A stretch of 64,000 bases of DNA, from positions 1 through 64,000 of the forward strand of contig JAJONO010000001.1 of assembly GCA_021323535.1 (NCBI GenBank), given 5' to 3'. The stretch comes from Bacteroidota bacterium (lineage in GTDB: Bacteria; Bacteroidota; Bacteroidia; B-17B0; Aurantibacillaceae). The notes beneath the pieces are model-generated. The model was given only the letters and a program-made list of their open reading frames with translations. It made no database searches and was not told the origin of the DNA. Shown piece after piece: positions 44,036 to 50,953 of this stretch (the first letter of the stretch is position 1; every line of letters starts with the position of its first letter). Made by a program: the position numbers and the translations under genes.

Positions 44036-44066
44036 AATGCCTCGTCACATTTGACGGGGCATTTTT
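44036..44066 (+). terminator. Intrinsic terminator after the DUF2911 gene
   Basis: ATGCCTCGTCA and TGACGGGGCAT form an 11-bp stem (one G-U pair) followed by TTTTT. It lies 30 nt after the stop. Confidence 0.7.
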
Positions 44067-44076
44067 GCTTTAAGAT

Positions 44077-44162
44077 TTTTCAGCCGCAGATTTCACAGAT
44101 TCTCGCAGATAAGTACGAATGACAATTATCTGTGTAAATCTGCGTTAATCTGTGGCTGAAAA
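44077..44162. repeat. Imperfect palindromic intergenic repeat (copy B)
   Basis: The element starts TTTTCAGCCGCAGATT and ends AATCTGTGGCTGAAAA. The outer arms are near-perfect reverse complements and inner CAGATT/AATCTG words repeat. It overlaps the 3' end of the symporter gene and supplies its last codons and stop. Related to the copy at 38052-38132. Confidence 0.6.
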
Positions 44163-45851
44163 CGAAGACACTCTTTGTTTCTGGAATCCGTTAAGCAACA
44201 GCGAAAATAAAATCACCAGCAAACAGCCGATCACATTCAACCATAAAAATGCTGAGAGATTAAACACCCATGCCAGTACCACAAATATTTCGGCAATAAT
44301 GGCCGAATAAAACACAGCGTTTCCTGAAACTTTTTTAAAGTAAAATGCCACCAGGAAAATTCCGAGAATGGTTCCATAAAATAACGAACCCAGAATGTTT
44401 ACTGCTTCGATCAGGTTTCCCAATTTACTGGCAAATAAAGCTACAATAATACAGAATACGCCCCACCCGACTGTTGCCCACCTCGAAGCTGAAAGATAGG
44501 TGGCATCACTCCCTTGCTTATTCATGAGTCTTTTATAGAAATCAACAACTGTTGTTGAGGCCAATGAATTTAATCCGCTCGCTGTTGATCCCATCGACGC
44601 CAGGAAAATAATCGCGATGAGAAGACCAACCATTCCGACAGGAAGATATTCTGTAACGAACCTGAGAAAAATATAATTAGAGTCGTTGGAATCTTTCTGC
44701 GCCGTACTCCTCGTCATCTGCGTAGTAATATTTTTAATATACATTACTTTCTTTTCTTCCCTTTTCAGATTGGTTCTTGCTTTATCAATACCTTTCTCAT
44801 CATTGGCGTCAAGCGCCGTTACCAGTTCCTTTACATGTTTTTGTTTCTGATCATAAACTTCGTTGAATTCCTTTTCAAGGTGACGGTATTGCTGACTGTA
44901 AGCGCCGTTCTCAATGCGATTGACTTCATTTTTATTGAAGAAAACAGGCGGACGATTGTATTGGTAAAATGAAAATACAAGTGTACCTATCAAAAGAATT
45001 AAAAACTGCATTGGGATCTTCACAAGTCCGTTCATGACTAAACCAAGTCTGCTCTGAGAAATCGAACTTCCTGTTAGATATCTTCCCACCTGCGATTGAT
45101 CCGTACCAAAATAAGAAAGTTGAAGAAAAAATCCACCAATGATACCCGACCATAAATTGTAACGGTTGTTCCAATCGAATTTTGTATCAATAGCGTTGAG
45201 CTTATCCATTTTTCCGGCAATATGAAGCGCGTCGGTAAAGCCAATATCCGCCGGAAGAAGGTGCACGATCATGTATGCCGCCATGAACAAACCAGCAAAA
45301 ATGATACTCATCTGCAACATTTGCGTATAAGACACTGCTTTTGTTCCTCCGTAAACCGTATAAATAATAACAAGAACACCGGTAATAATTGTGGTGTAGT
45401 TGATATTAATATTGAGAATAGTGGAAAGAACAATCGACGGCGCGTAAATAGTTATTCCGGTTGATAATCCTCTTTGAAGTAAAAATAAAAACGCGGTAAG
45501 AGATCTTGTTTTTAAGTCGAACCGTTTTTCAAGATATTCATAGGCCGTATAAACATTCAGTTTCTGAAAAATGGGAATGAATGTCACACACAGCACCACC
45601 ATCGCCAATGGTAACCCGAAATAAAACTGCACGAAGCGCATCCCATCTGTGTAAGCTTGTCCCGGTGCCGAAATAAAAGTGATAGCGCTTGCCTGCGTGG
45701 CCATTACCGACAATCCCACATGATACCATGGTAATTGTTTATCCGCCAGTAAAAATCCCTGGATGTTTTTCGCGCCACGACTCTTCCATATTCCATAAGA
45801 AATAATCGAAAGGAGTGTAACAACAAGAACTATCCAGTCGATATTACTCAT
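44145..45851 (-). CDS. Sodium:solute symporter (SSS family)
   Basis: This 568-aa integral membrane protein has about 13 helices in the SSS/LeuT-like arrangement. LADKQLPWYHVGLSVMATQA and SAITFISAPGQAYTDGM are the N-terminal sodium-site region, and SMGSTASGLNSLASTTVVDF is a conserved helix. It probably imports a small organic solute with Na+. A soluble, charged insertion of about 70 residues (about 300-370, LEKEFNEVYDQKQKHVKELV) lies between helices, which is unusual for this family. Its ATG overlaps the stop of a 38-aa membrane peptide gene (ATGA), and the upstream PIG-L gene overlaps in turn, so the three are one operon. The last five codons lie inside a palindromic repeat. Confidence 0.9.
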   Translation of the reverse strand: MSNIDWIVLVVTLLSIISYGIWKSRGAKNIQGFLLADKQLPWYHVGLSVMATQASAITFISAPGQAYTDGMRFVQFYFGLPLAMVVLCVTFIPIFQKLNVYTAYEYLEKRFDLKTRSLTAFLFLLQRGLSTGITIYAPSIVLSTILNININYTTIITGVLVIIYTVYGGTKAVSYTQMLQMSIIFAGLFMAAYMIVHLLPADIGFTDALHIAGKMDKLNAIDTKFDWNNRYNLWSGIIGGFFLQLSYFGTDQSQVGRYLTGSSISQSRLGLVMNGLVKIPMQFLILLIGTLVFSFYQYNRPPVFFNKNEVNRIENGAYSQQYRHLEKEFNEVYDQKQKHVKELVTALDANDEKGIDKARTNLKREEKKVMYIKNITTQMTRSTAQKDSNDSNYIFLRFVTEYLPVGMVGLLIAIIFLASMGSTASGLNSLASTTVVDFYKRLMNKQGSDATYLSASRWATVGWGVFCIIVALFASKLGNLIEAVNILGSLFYGTILGIFLVAFYFKKVSGNAVFYSAIIAEIFVVLAWVFNLSAFLWLNVIGCLLVILFSLLLNGFQKQRVSSFSATD

Positions 45852-45964
45852 TCAAAATACTTTGTAAAAAAATAAAAGAAAACAATGCACAGCACAAGAA
45901 CGCCTATTACTAAAACGTAAACATTTTTCCAGCTTCCAAGAATCGGCGATTTTTCTTTATCCAT
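45848..45964 (-). CDS. 38-aa membrane peptide coupled to the symporter
   Basis: The frame starts ATG (MDKEKSPILGSWKN), has one hydrophobic helix (VYVLVIGVLVLCIVFFYFF) and ends TKYFE-stop. Its start codon overlaps the PIG-L stop (TAATG) and its stop overlaps the symporter start (ATGA), so translation of all three genes is coupled. The length and single helix recall the small accessory subunits found beside some SSS transporters, but I do not recognise the sequence. A role in assembly or regulation of the symporter is inferred. Confidence 0.75.
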   Translation of the reverse strand: MDKEKSPILGSWKNVYVLVIGVLVLCIVFFYFFTKYFE

Positions 45965-48447
45965 TATTTATTTTTAGGAAGGCTTAAAAGGTTTACCAGT
46001 AAACGATAAGCGCCCGGCACACCGGCAGGTAATTCACGAAAGAATACAAGTCCGGTATAAACAAAATTTCCTTTGCCATGCTTTGTAACAATGAGGCTAC
46101 CCTCACTCGCTTTTTCTCCCGGATCATTCATAGAAATAAGGGTTTCGTAATTTTTATCCATTTCTCCTGAAAAATATATTCCACGCTCCTGTACCCAGCC
46201 TTCAAAATCTTTTGCGGTAATTTTATTCGGTGAGTTAAATGCCGCATGATCAGGTTTCAGTATTTTTACTTCCGCTTTTTCATCAGTAACACGATCACGT
46301 GAAATAGTGAAAGGATACGGACCAATTTTCGCGAGGACGGGACCTATACGGTTATTGGTATTGTACTGAACAATAAGGTTGCCGCCATTCTTTACATACT
46401 CCATTAATTTAGTGTAATGAACCTGCAAACGTTCGGTGGTATTATAGGCACGCACACCTGTAACGATAGCATTATATTTCGAAAGGTTTTCATTACTGAG
46501 AAGATCATCGGTAAGAATGGTAACATCATAACCTATCTGTTTCAGACAAGCAGCAACATCATCACCTGCCCCGGGAACATATCCTATTTTGTTTCCTGAT
46601 TTTTTAAGATCAACGTTTACTAAACCTGTTTCAGCATCACTTAAAATAAACTGGTAAGGAATATGATCGTACTCTATTCGCTTAATACTTTTATTATAAG
46701 TCGTTCCACCTACATTTACAGAAGCGTTTAATTTTCCATCAGAAGCATTTTTAACCGGTGTGACCGTAGCTTCAAAAACAGCTTCATCACCTTTATTAAG
46801 GAGTTTAAATTCAGTTTCCTTCAATTCTACTTTCCAACCCTCAGGAACTTTTAATTCAACATTGCCACTTATGTTTGCGGCGCTTGATTTTACGATCAAC
46901 TGAATGGACTTTGGTGAAGTACCCGTAAACATCAGCACTTTTTCAGCACTATTGATTGTAGCGGGAGGAAGTATTTCCAGGGGTCGATACACTTCGCCTT
47001 TAACCGGATCGGTGTATTTATAAACTACCGGTCGTACCAATTCGAATTTAAATCCTGAAATTTCAACTTCGAAAACAACTTTTGTGTCGGGCACATTCTC
47101 TGGCGTTCCAATCAATAATCTGTTAGAAATAGTAAATCTGTTTACACCATGCTTTAAAGCGAGCCAGTATGGATCCGAAAACAGAGCAGACACTGGCAAT
47201 TTTTCTGATCGTTTGAAAGTGTAAAGTTCATTTGTCTTTAAAGACATATTCGTAGTTGTATCGCTTCCCGGGTATTTTACTGAAAGTAATTTAGCTTCGG
47301 TATTATTTCTTTTTATGATCTGTACAGAAAGATTCATGTTATTGCCAGGAATAACTGTAAAGTCATTATTGTAAGCTTCCATCCATAATCCTGCACAAGC
47401 CAGAATAAGATCAAGTGCCTCTTTTGATTTTTGTTTTTTCCAGTACGCAAGATCCGGATCGTTTTCATCAAGTTGTTGAAGTTGCTTATAGATATTTACA
47501 AGATCCGGAACCATATTCTGAGGAGATACAGCATCAAATTTTTTAATACAATCATTGATCAGTTTTTCCAAATGCGCTGTAGCGGGAAACCGGTTCCAGG
47601 TATTGTCGATCCCAGTGAACAAACCATTCTGCGCCGAATCTCCTTTTAAGAGTTTAAAATATTCGATCGAACTTCCTCTTCCTTTTGCTGAACCAAAACC
47701 CTGGCTCTTATGCATGGACCGGCTTTCGGAAGCGATCTCGCCATAACTTTTTCCAAGCAGTGGATTATAAATACCAACATCCAGTTTGATCTGATTTGGC
47801 GCTGTGGTGTTGGTTCCACCAAAATTAAACGTGTTCCATAAAATACGTTTCGTTTTCCAGATATTCACTTCTTTCAATTGTTCAGGAAACTCATTTGGAT
47901 CGGCAGCAGCATCAAAAGCTTCGAGTGCCAGAATTGCTGAAGCAGTATGGTGACCATGCCCGCCTTCGCCTGTAGTTGGAAATCTACAGATGATCACATC
48001 GGGTTTGAATTTCCGGATGATGCGTACCACCTCTGCAAGGGTATTGCCTTTGTGCCATATCGAAAAAGTTTCTTCAGGGTTTTTAGAATAACCAAAATCA
48101 ATTGCATTAGTGAACATCTGTTCGGCCCCGTCAACTTTTCTGGCTGCGAGCAATTCCTGTGTACGAATCAGGCCAAGCGCGTCGCCCTGTTCTTTGCCAA
48201 CGAGATTTTGTCCGCCATCGCCGCGTGTTAATGAGAGGTAACCTGTGCGTAATTTTTTTTCGCGCGCCATGTAACCCAGAAGGCGCGTGTTCTCATCATC
48301 GGGATGAGCAGCGATATACAAAACAGAGCCAATCGTATTTAATTTTTGAAGATGAAGCAATATTTCTGAAGAATTCATCTGAACAGAATTCTGCGCGGAA
48401 GAAATAAAAGTTGATGTTAAAAACAGTAATAGGAATAATCGTTGCAT
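45964..48447 (-). CDS. Secreted PIG-L family deacetylase with large C-terminal region
   Basis: This 827-aa protein has a signal peptide (QRLFLLLFLTSTFISSAQ). The PIG-L/LmbE zinc deacetylase domain (about 30-260) contains IAAHPDDENTRLLGYMA, the metal-binding AHPDDE motif, and GGHGHHTASAILALEAFD, the second histidine motif. The C-terminal ~550 residues include beta-sandwich segments (about 380-600) and a ThuA/GATase-like segment (about 620-827, VTGVRAYNTTERLQVHY). PIG-L enzymes deacetylate N-acetylglucosamine derivatives. The overlapping downstream symporter could import the released solute (inferred). A -7 box lies at 48487-48494. Confidence 0.88.
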   Translation of the reverse strand: MQRLFLLLFLTSTFISSAQNSVQMNSSEILLHLQKLNTIGSVLYIAAHPDDENTRLLGYMAREKKLRTGYLSLTRGDGGQNLVGKEQGDALGLIRTQELLAARKVDGAEQMFTNAIDFGYSKNPEETFSIWHKGNTLAEVVRIIRKFKPDVIICRFPTTGEGGHGHHTASAILALEAFDAAADPNEFPEQLKEVNIWKTKRILWNTFNFGGTNTTAPNQIKLDVGIYNPLLGKSYGEIASESRSMHKSQGFGSAKGRGSSIEYFKLLKGDSAQNGLFTGIDNTWNRFPATAHLEKLINDCIKKFDAVSPQNMVPDLVNIYKQLQQLDENDPDLAYWKKQKSKEALDLILACAGLWMEAYNNDFTVIPGNNMNLSVQIIKRNNTEAKLLSVKYPGSDTTTNMSLKTNELYTFKRSEKLPVSALFSDPYWLALKHGVNRFTISNRLLIGTPENVPDTKVVFEVEISGFKFELVRPVVYKYTDPVKGEVYRPLEILPPATINSAEKVLMFTGTSPKSIQLIVKSSAANISGNVELKVPEGWKVELKETEFKLLNKGDEAVFEATVTPVKNASDGKLNASVNVGGTTYNKSIKRIEYDHIPYQFILSDAETGLVNVDLKKSGNKIGYVPGAGDDVAACLKQIGYDVTILTDDLLSNENLSKYNAIVTGVRAYNTTERLQVHYTKLMEYVKNGGNLIVQYNTNNRIGPVLAKIGPYPFTISRDRVTDEKAEVKILKPDHAAFNSPNKITAKDFEGWVQERGIYFSGEMDKNYETLISMNDPGEKASEGSLIVTKHGKGNFVYTGLVFFRELPAGVPGAYRLLVNLLSLPKNK

Positions 48448-48486
48448 AGTTTAAGACTTAAGTTCCCCTTTTGTGGAATAAAGTCC

Positions 48487-48494
48487 CAAAGATA
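48487..48494 (-). promoter_or_regulatory. -7 element of the PIG-L/symporter operon (TATCTTTG)
   Basis: On the minus strand this reads TATCTTTG, matching TAnnTTTG, 40 nt upstream of the PIG-L start. No clear TTG at -33. Confidence 0.4.
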
Positions 48495-48623
48495 GGAATT
48501 ATTTAGAGTAATAAATTCCACAGGCTTAGATGAACATAATATAGCTTACGACGAAAAATTTAAAATCATTTAGGTACGAATTTTGTGTCACCTTAATGTT
48601 TAAAAAAAGTATCTAAAGAACTG

Positions 48624-49262
48624 ATGACTATAACAAATGACTGGAAAAAAAGCCACATGCAGGTATTCTGGGGAGAGATAGCACCATGTAATCACCTCGT
48701 GCAAATTTACGACAACGATGTTGTTTTTTTAAATTCATTGGAAGGATTTGCAGGAAGTGGATTTTTGAATAATGAAAGTGTAATTATTATTGCAACCGAG
48801 GCTCATCTCAAAGCTCTTGATGAAAGACTCACCAACCAGGGTTTTGATCTTGAATTATACAGATCAACCGACCAGTACATTGCTTTAAATGCTCATGAAA
48901 CACTTGCGAAATTCATGAAAGAAGGTTGGCCCAACGATATTCTTTTTGTTGAATGCGTTGGTAAACTGATTGACAAAGGACGCAGAAATAACCGTAAAGT
49001 ACGGGCCTTTGGTGAAATGGTGGCAATACTTTGGGAACAGGGAAATAAAGCTGCTACTGTAAGATTAGAAAATCTATGGACTCAATTCTGCGGCTCCGAA
49101 GGGTTTAGTCTTTTTTGCGCTTATCCAAAGACCGGGTTTACGCAGGACGCGGCTACATCTATACAACATATTTGCGAAACTCATTCTAAGATCATTTCGG
49201 GTTCAGCTAATCCTACAACAGAAATCCATTATCGCGACTCCCAGGTTGCAAAAGCAGATTAA
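48624..49262 (+). CDS. MEDS (DcmR-like sensory) domain protein
   Basis: This 212-aa soluble protein matches the MEDS domain pattern across its whole length: HLVQIYDNDVVFLNSLEGFA near the N-terminus, FLNNESVIIIATEAHLKALD, then MVAILWEQGNKAATVRLENL and SLFCAYPKTGF. The domain is found in DcmR-type regulators and sensor kinases, where it is thought to bind a small hydrocarbon-like ligand. Here it stands alone without a DNA-binding or kinase part. It may act as a partner of a separate kinase. A terminator hairpin follows immediately. Confidence 0.82.
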   Translation: MTITNDWKKSHMQVFWGEIAPCNHLVQIYDNDVVFLNSLEGFAGSGFLNNESVIIIATEAHLKALDERLTNQGFDLELYRSTDQYIALNAHETLAKFMKEGWPNDILFVECVGKLIDKGRRNNRKVRAFGEMVAILWEQGNKAATVRLENLWTQFCGSEGFSLFCAYPKTGFTQDAATSIQHICETHSKIISGSANPTTEIHYRDSQVAKAD

Positions 49263-49293
49263 AAAATCCCGGAAGTTTTCTTCCGGGATTTTC
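49263..49293. terminator. Bidirectional intrinsic terminator between convergent genes
   Basis: AAATCCCGGAAG and CTTCCGGGATTT form a perfect 12-bp stem with a TTTT loop. A and T runs on both sides let it serve the MEDS gene and the convergent DUF4142 gene. Confidence 0.8.
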
Positions 49294-49295
49294 GT

Positions 49296-49808
49296 TTACG
49301 ATTTATTGTTTTTCTTTGCTTTGTCGCAGGCTTGCTTCGACATTTCAAGATGATGCTCTAATTTTGGTACCGTTTTCGAGGCCCAGTTTTTCATCTCTGT
49401 ATCACTACCCTTTTTCGATTCTTTCTTAAATAAAGCCACGTCTTTTTTGTGGTCCTTTACCATGCACTGCGTATAGGCCTTATCGAACTCTTCGCCTTTT
49501 TTCTGAGCAAGCTTGTCATATTTTTTCTGTCCTTCCGCATCAAGTGAGTTAGGAAGCAGAATTCCTTTTGAAAGCGCCAACGTTTTTAATTCTTCATTGG
49601 CTTTTGAGTGATCTTCTACCATCATTTGTCCAAGGAGTTTCACTTCCGGGGACGAAGAATTAGTCTGGGCAAGCTGACCCAGCTTTACTTCCAGGATACC
49701 GCCTTTTGCAGCCTCCATCACAAATTTCTCATCTTTCTTTTTAGTGTCCTGCGCTTCACTTAACATAGATGCTGAAACTAACAGGATTGTTAAAATCGTT
49801 TTTTTCAT
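49296..49808 (-). CDS. DUF4142 domain-containing protein
   Basis: This 170-aa protein has a signal peptide (TILTILLVSASMLSEA) and an all-helical DUF4142 domain, a ferritin-like four-helix arrangement: KFVMEAAKGGILEVKLGQLA, VKLLGQMMVEDHSKANEEL, FDKAYTQCMVKDHKKDVALF and ASKTVPKLEHHLEM. The family is periplasmic and of unknown biochemical function, and is often linked to stress. It is convergent with the MEDS gene, sharing a terminator. Confidence 0.88.
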   Translation of the reverse strand: MKKTILTILLVSASMLSEAQDTKKKDEKFVMEAAKGGILEVKLGQLAQTNSSSPEVKLLGQMMVEDHSKANEELKTLALSKGILLPNSLDAEGQKKYDKLAQKKGEEFDKAYTQCMVKDHKKDVALFKKESKKGSDTEMKNWASKTVPKLEHHLEMSKQACDKAKKNNKS

Positions 49809-49993
49809 TGGTCGGTTTTTAATGTTTAATATTTCACTGGCCTTACTAAGGAAATTACAGTGCCACCTTTAACATTGATTAACCGACCATTTAACAGGAA
49901 GCATTTAAATAAAACTGTATAATTATTTCCCCGCTTTTAACTTAATTTTTCTCCGGCATTTAATTTGCTAAAGAGAGATAAAAACCCACTGTC

Positions 49994-50185
49994 ATGATCA
50001 ACGATTTAAAAAACTTCCGATTCGATATCCGTTTAAAAAGGATCAAACCAATCAACAAAGATGTTTTAACATATCGACGATCTAATTGTCCTCGATGCAA
50101 GGATCCAATCCGTTCGCTTCACATTGCGGGAAGTTCAAAGTCAGATTTCTTCTGCAACAATTGCCAGATACTTTTCAGGCGATAG
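49994..50185 (+). CDS. 63-aa protein with Fpg-type zinc finger
   Basis: The peptide has a basic N-terminal half (LKNFRFDIRLKRIKP) and a C-terminal CxxC...CxxC zinc-binding module: SNCPRCKDPIRSLHIAG followed by SDFFCNNCQILFRR. The spacing and the trailing Gln resemble the C-terminal zinc finger of formamidopyrimidine-DNA glycosylases and IleRS. The glycosylase domains are absent, so this is a stand-alone zinc ribbon. It may bind nucleic acid. Start and stop are clean and the gene is isolated between two minus-strand genes. Confidence 0.65.
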   Translation: MINDLKNFRFDIRLKRIKPINKDVLTYRRSNCPRCKDPIRSLHIAGSSKSDFFCNNCQILFRR

Positions 50186-50207
50186 CTTTATTATACAAAA
50201 TGATTAA

Positions 50208-50263
50208 CGACAAAGGACAAATGATCTGTACTCATAATCATTTATCCTTCATCATTTATCTTA
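50208..50263. repeat. Imperfect inverted repeat downstream of the zinc-finger gene
   Basis: AAGGACAAATGAT pairs with ATCATTTATCCTT (12 of 13) across an 11-nt spacer, with further AAATGAT/ATCATTT words on both sides. It lies between convergent stops (50185 and 50268) and may terminate both. It resembles the repeats at 28678 and 54924 in position and AT-rich make-up. Confidence 0.4.
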
Positions 50264-50267
50264 AGTC

Positions 50268-50930
50268 CTAATTAACAACTATTTTAAAGCTCACCTCAAT
50301 ATCGGTTTCACCAGGCGTAAAGGTTCCATCTTTTGAATCGGGCTGGTGGCGTAAAGTAATTACTAATTTATTTTTTACACTTCCTGTGGATGCATTCGTT
50401 CTCCATTTTGTAAGCAAACCTATTCCTCTTTGAGTTGATCCCGCGTCGAGGTCGGTGTAAGTAACTTTAATGTTTGAACCATTCAGTTGTACTGCATATG
50501 GATTAGATGAGCTCAGAATAGTATTCATTCCATTATTATAAAAGAACATATGATGTTTGCCTTCATCGTTTACCGCATTTGAAATACTGTCAACCGGACT
50601 TTTTGTTTCATCCAACAGAATGATCTGTCCGTAATACGTTTTGTTTGCCAAAAGATTAACAACCGAATCGGTTTGCGAAGAAGTGGTAGTGGTTCCGGGG
50701 CCGTAATAAGGAGTCACACCTCCATCACCATCAGGATCTTTAAACATATAAGTGGTTGTCGCATTTGTAGCTGAATCCGTCAGCAATAGTTTGAACGTTG
50801 TAATTAATTCGGATTCATTTGGAGGTATTGGATTTGTTGGTTCCGGTGTATTTTTTTTCTTTTTACAGGAAGCACATACAAATAACATTGCTGTAAGTAT
50901 AATGGTACTGAGTTTGAAAACTGTTTTCAT
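50268..50930 (-). CDS. Hypothetical lipoprotein of the TonB/His-rich cluster
   Basis: This 220-aa protein has a lipoprotein signal (FKLSTIILTAMLFVCASC, Cys followed by KKKK) and a beta-rich mature domain with ITTFKLLLTDSATNATTTYM, then NGSNIKVTYTDLDAGSTQRG. No known catalytic motif. It lies 23 nt downstream of the TonB-receptor stop, on the same strand. Similar receptor-lipoprotein pairs in Bacteroidota serve metal or haem uptake, with the lipoprotein at the cell surface; the role here is inferred from context. Confidence 0.78.
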   Translation of the reverse strand: MKTVFKLSTIILTAMLFVCASCKKKKNTPEPTNPIPPNESELITTFKLLLTDSATNATTTYMFKDPDGDGGVTPYYGPGTTTTSSQTDSVVNLLANKTYYGQIILLDETKSPVDSISNAVNDEGKHHMFFYNNGMNTILSSSNPYAVQLNGSNIKVTYTDLDAGSTQRGIGLLTKWRTNASTGSVKNKLVITLRHQPDSKDGTFTPGETDIEVSFKIVVN

Positions 50931-50953
50931 ATTCTTTTTATTAATTATTATTT

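Noticed and set aside
50086-50271. 61-codon frame overlapping the zinc-finger gene
   Set aside because: It is out of frame with the clear CxxC...CxxC protein and runs into the inverted repeat.
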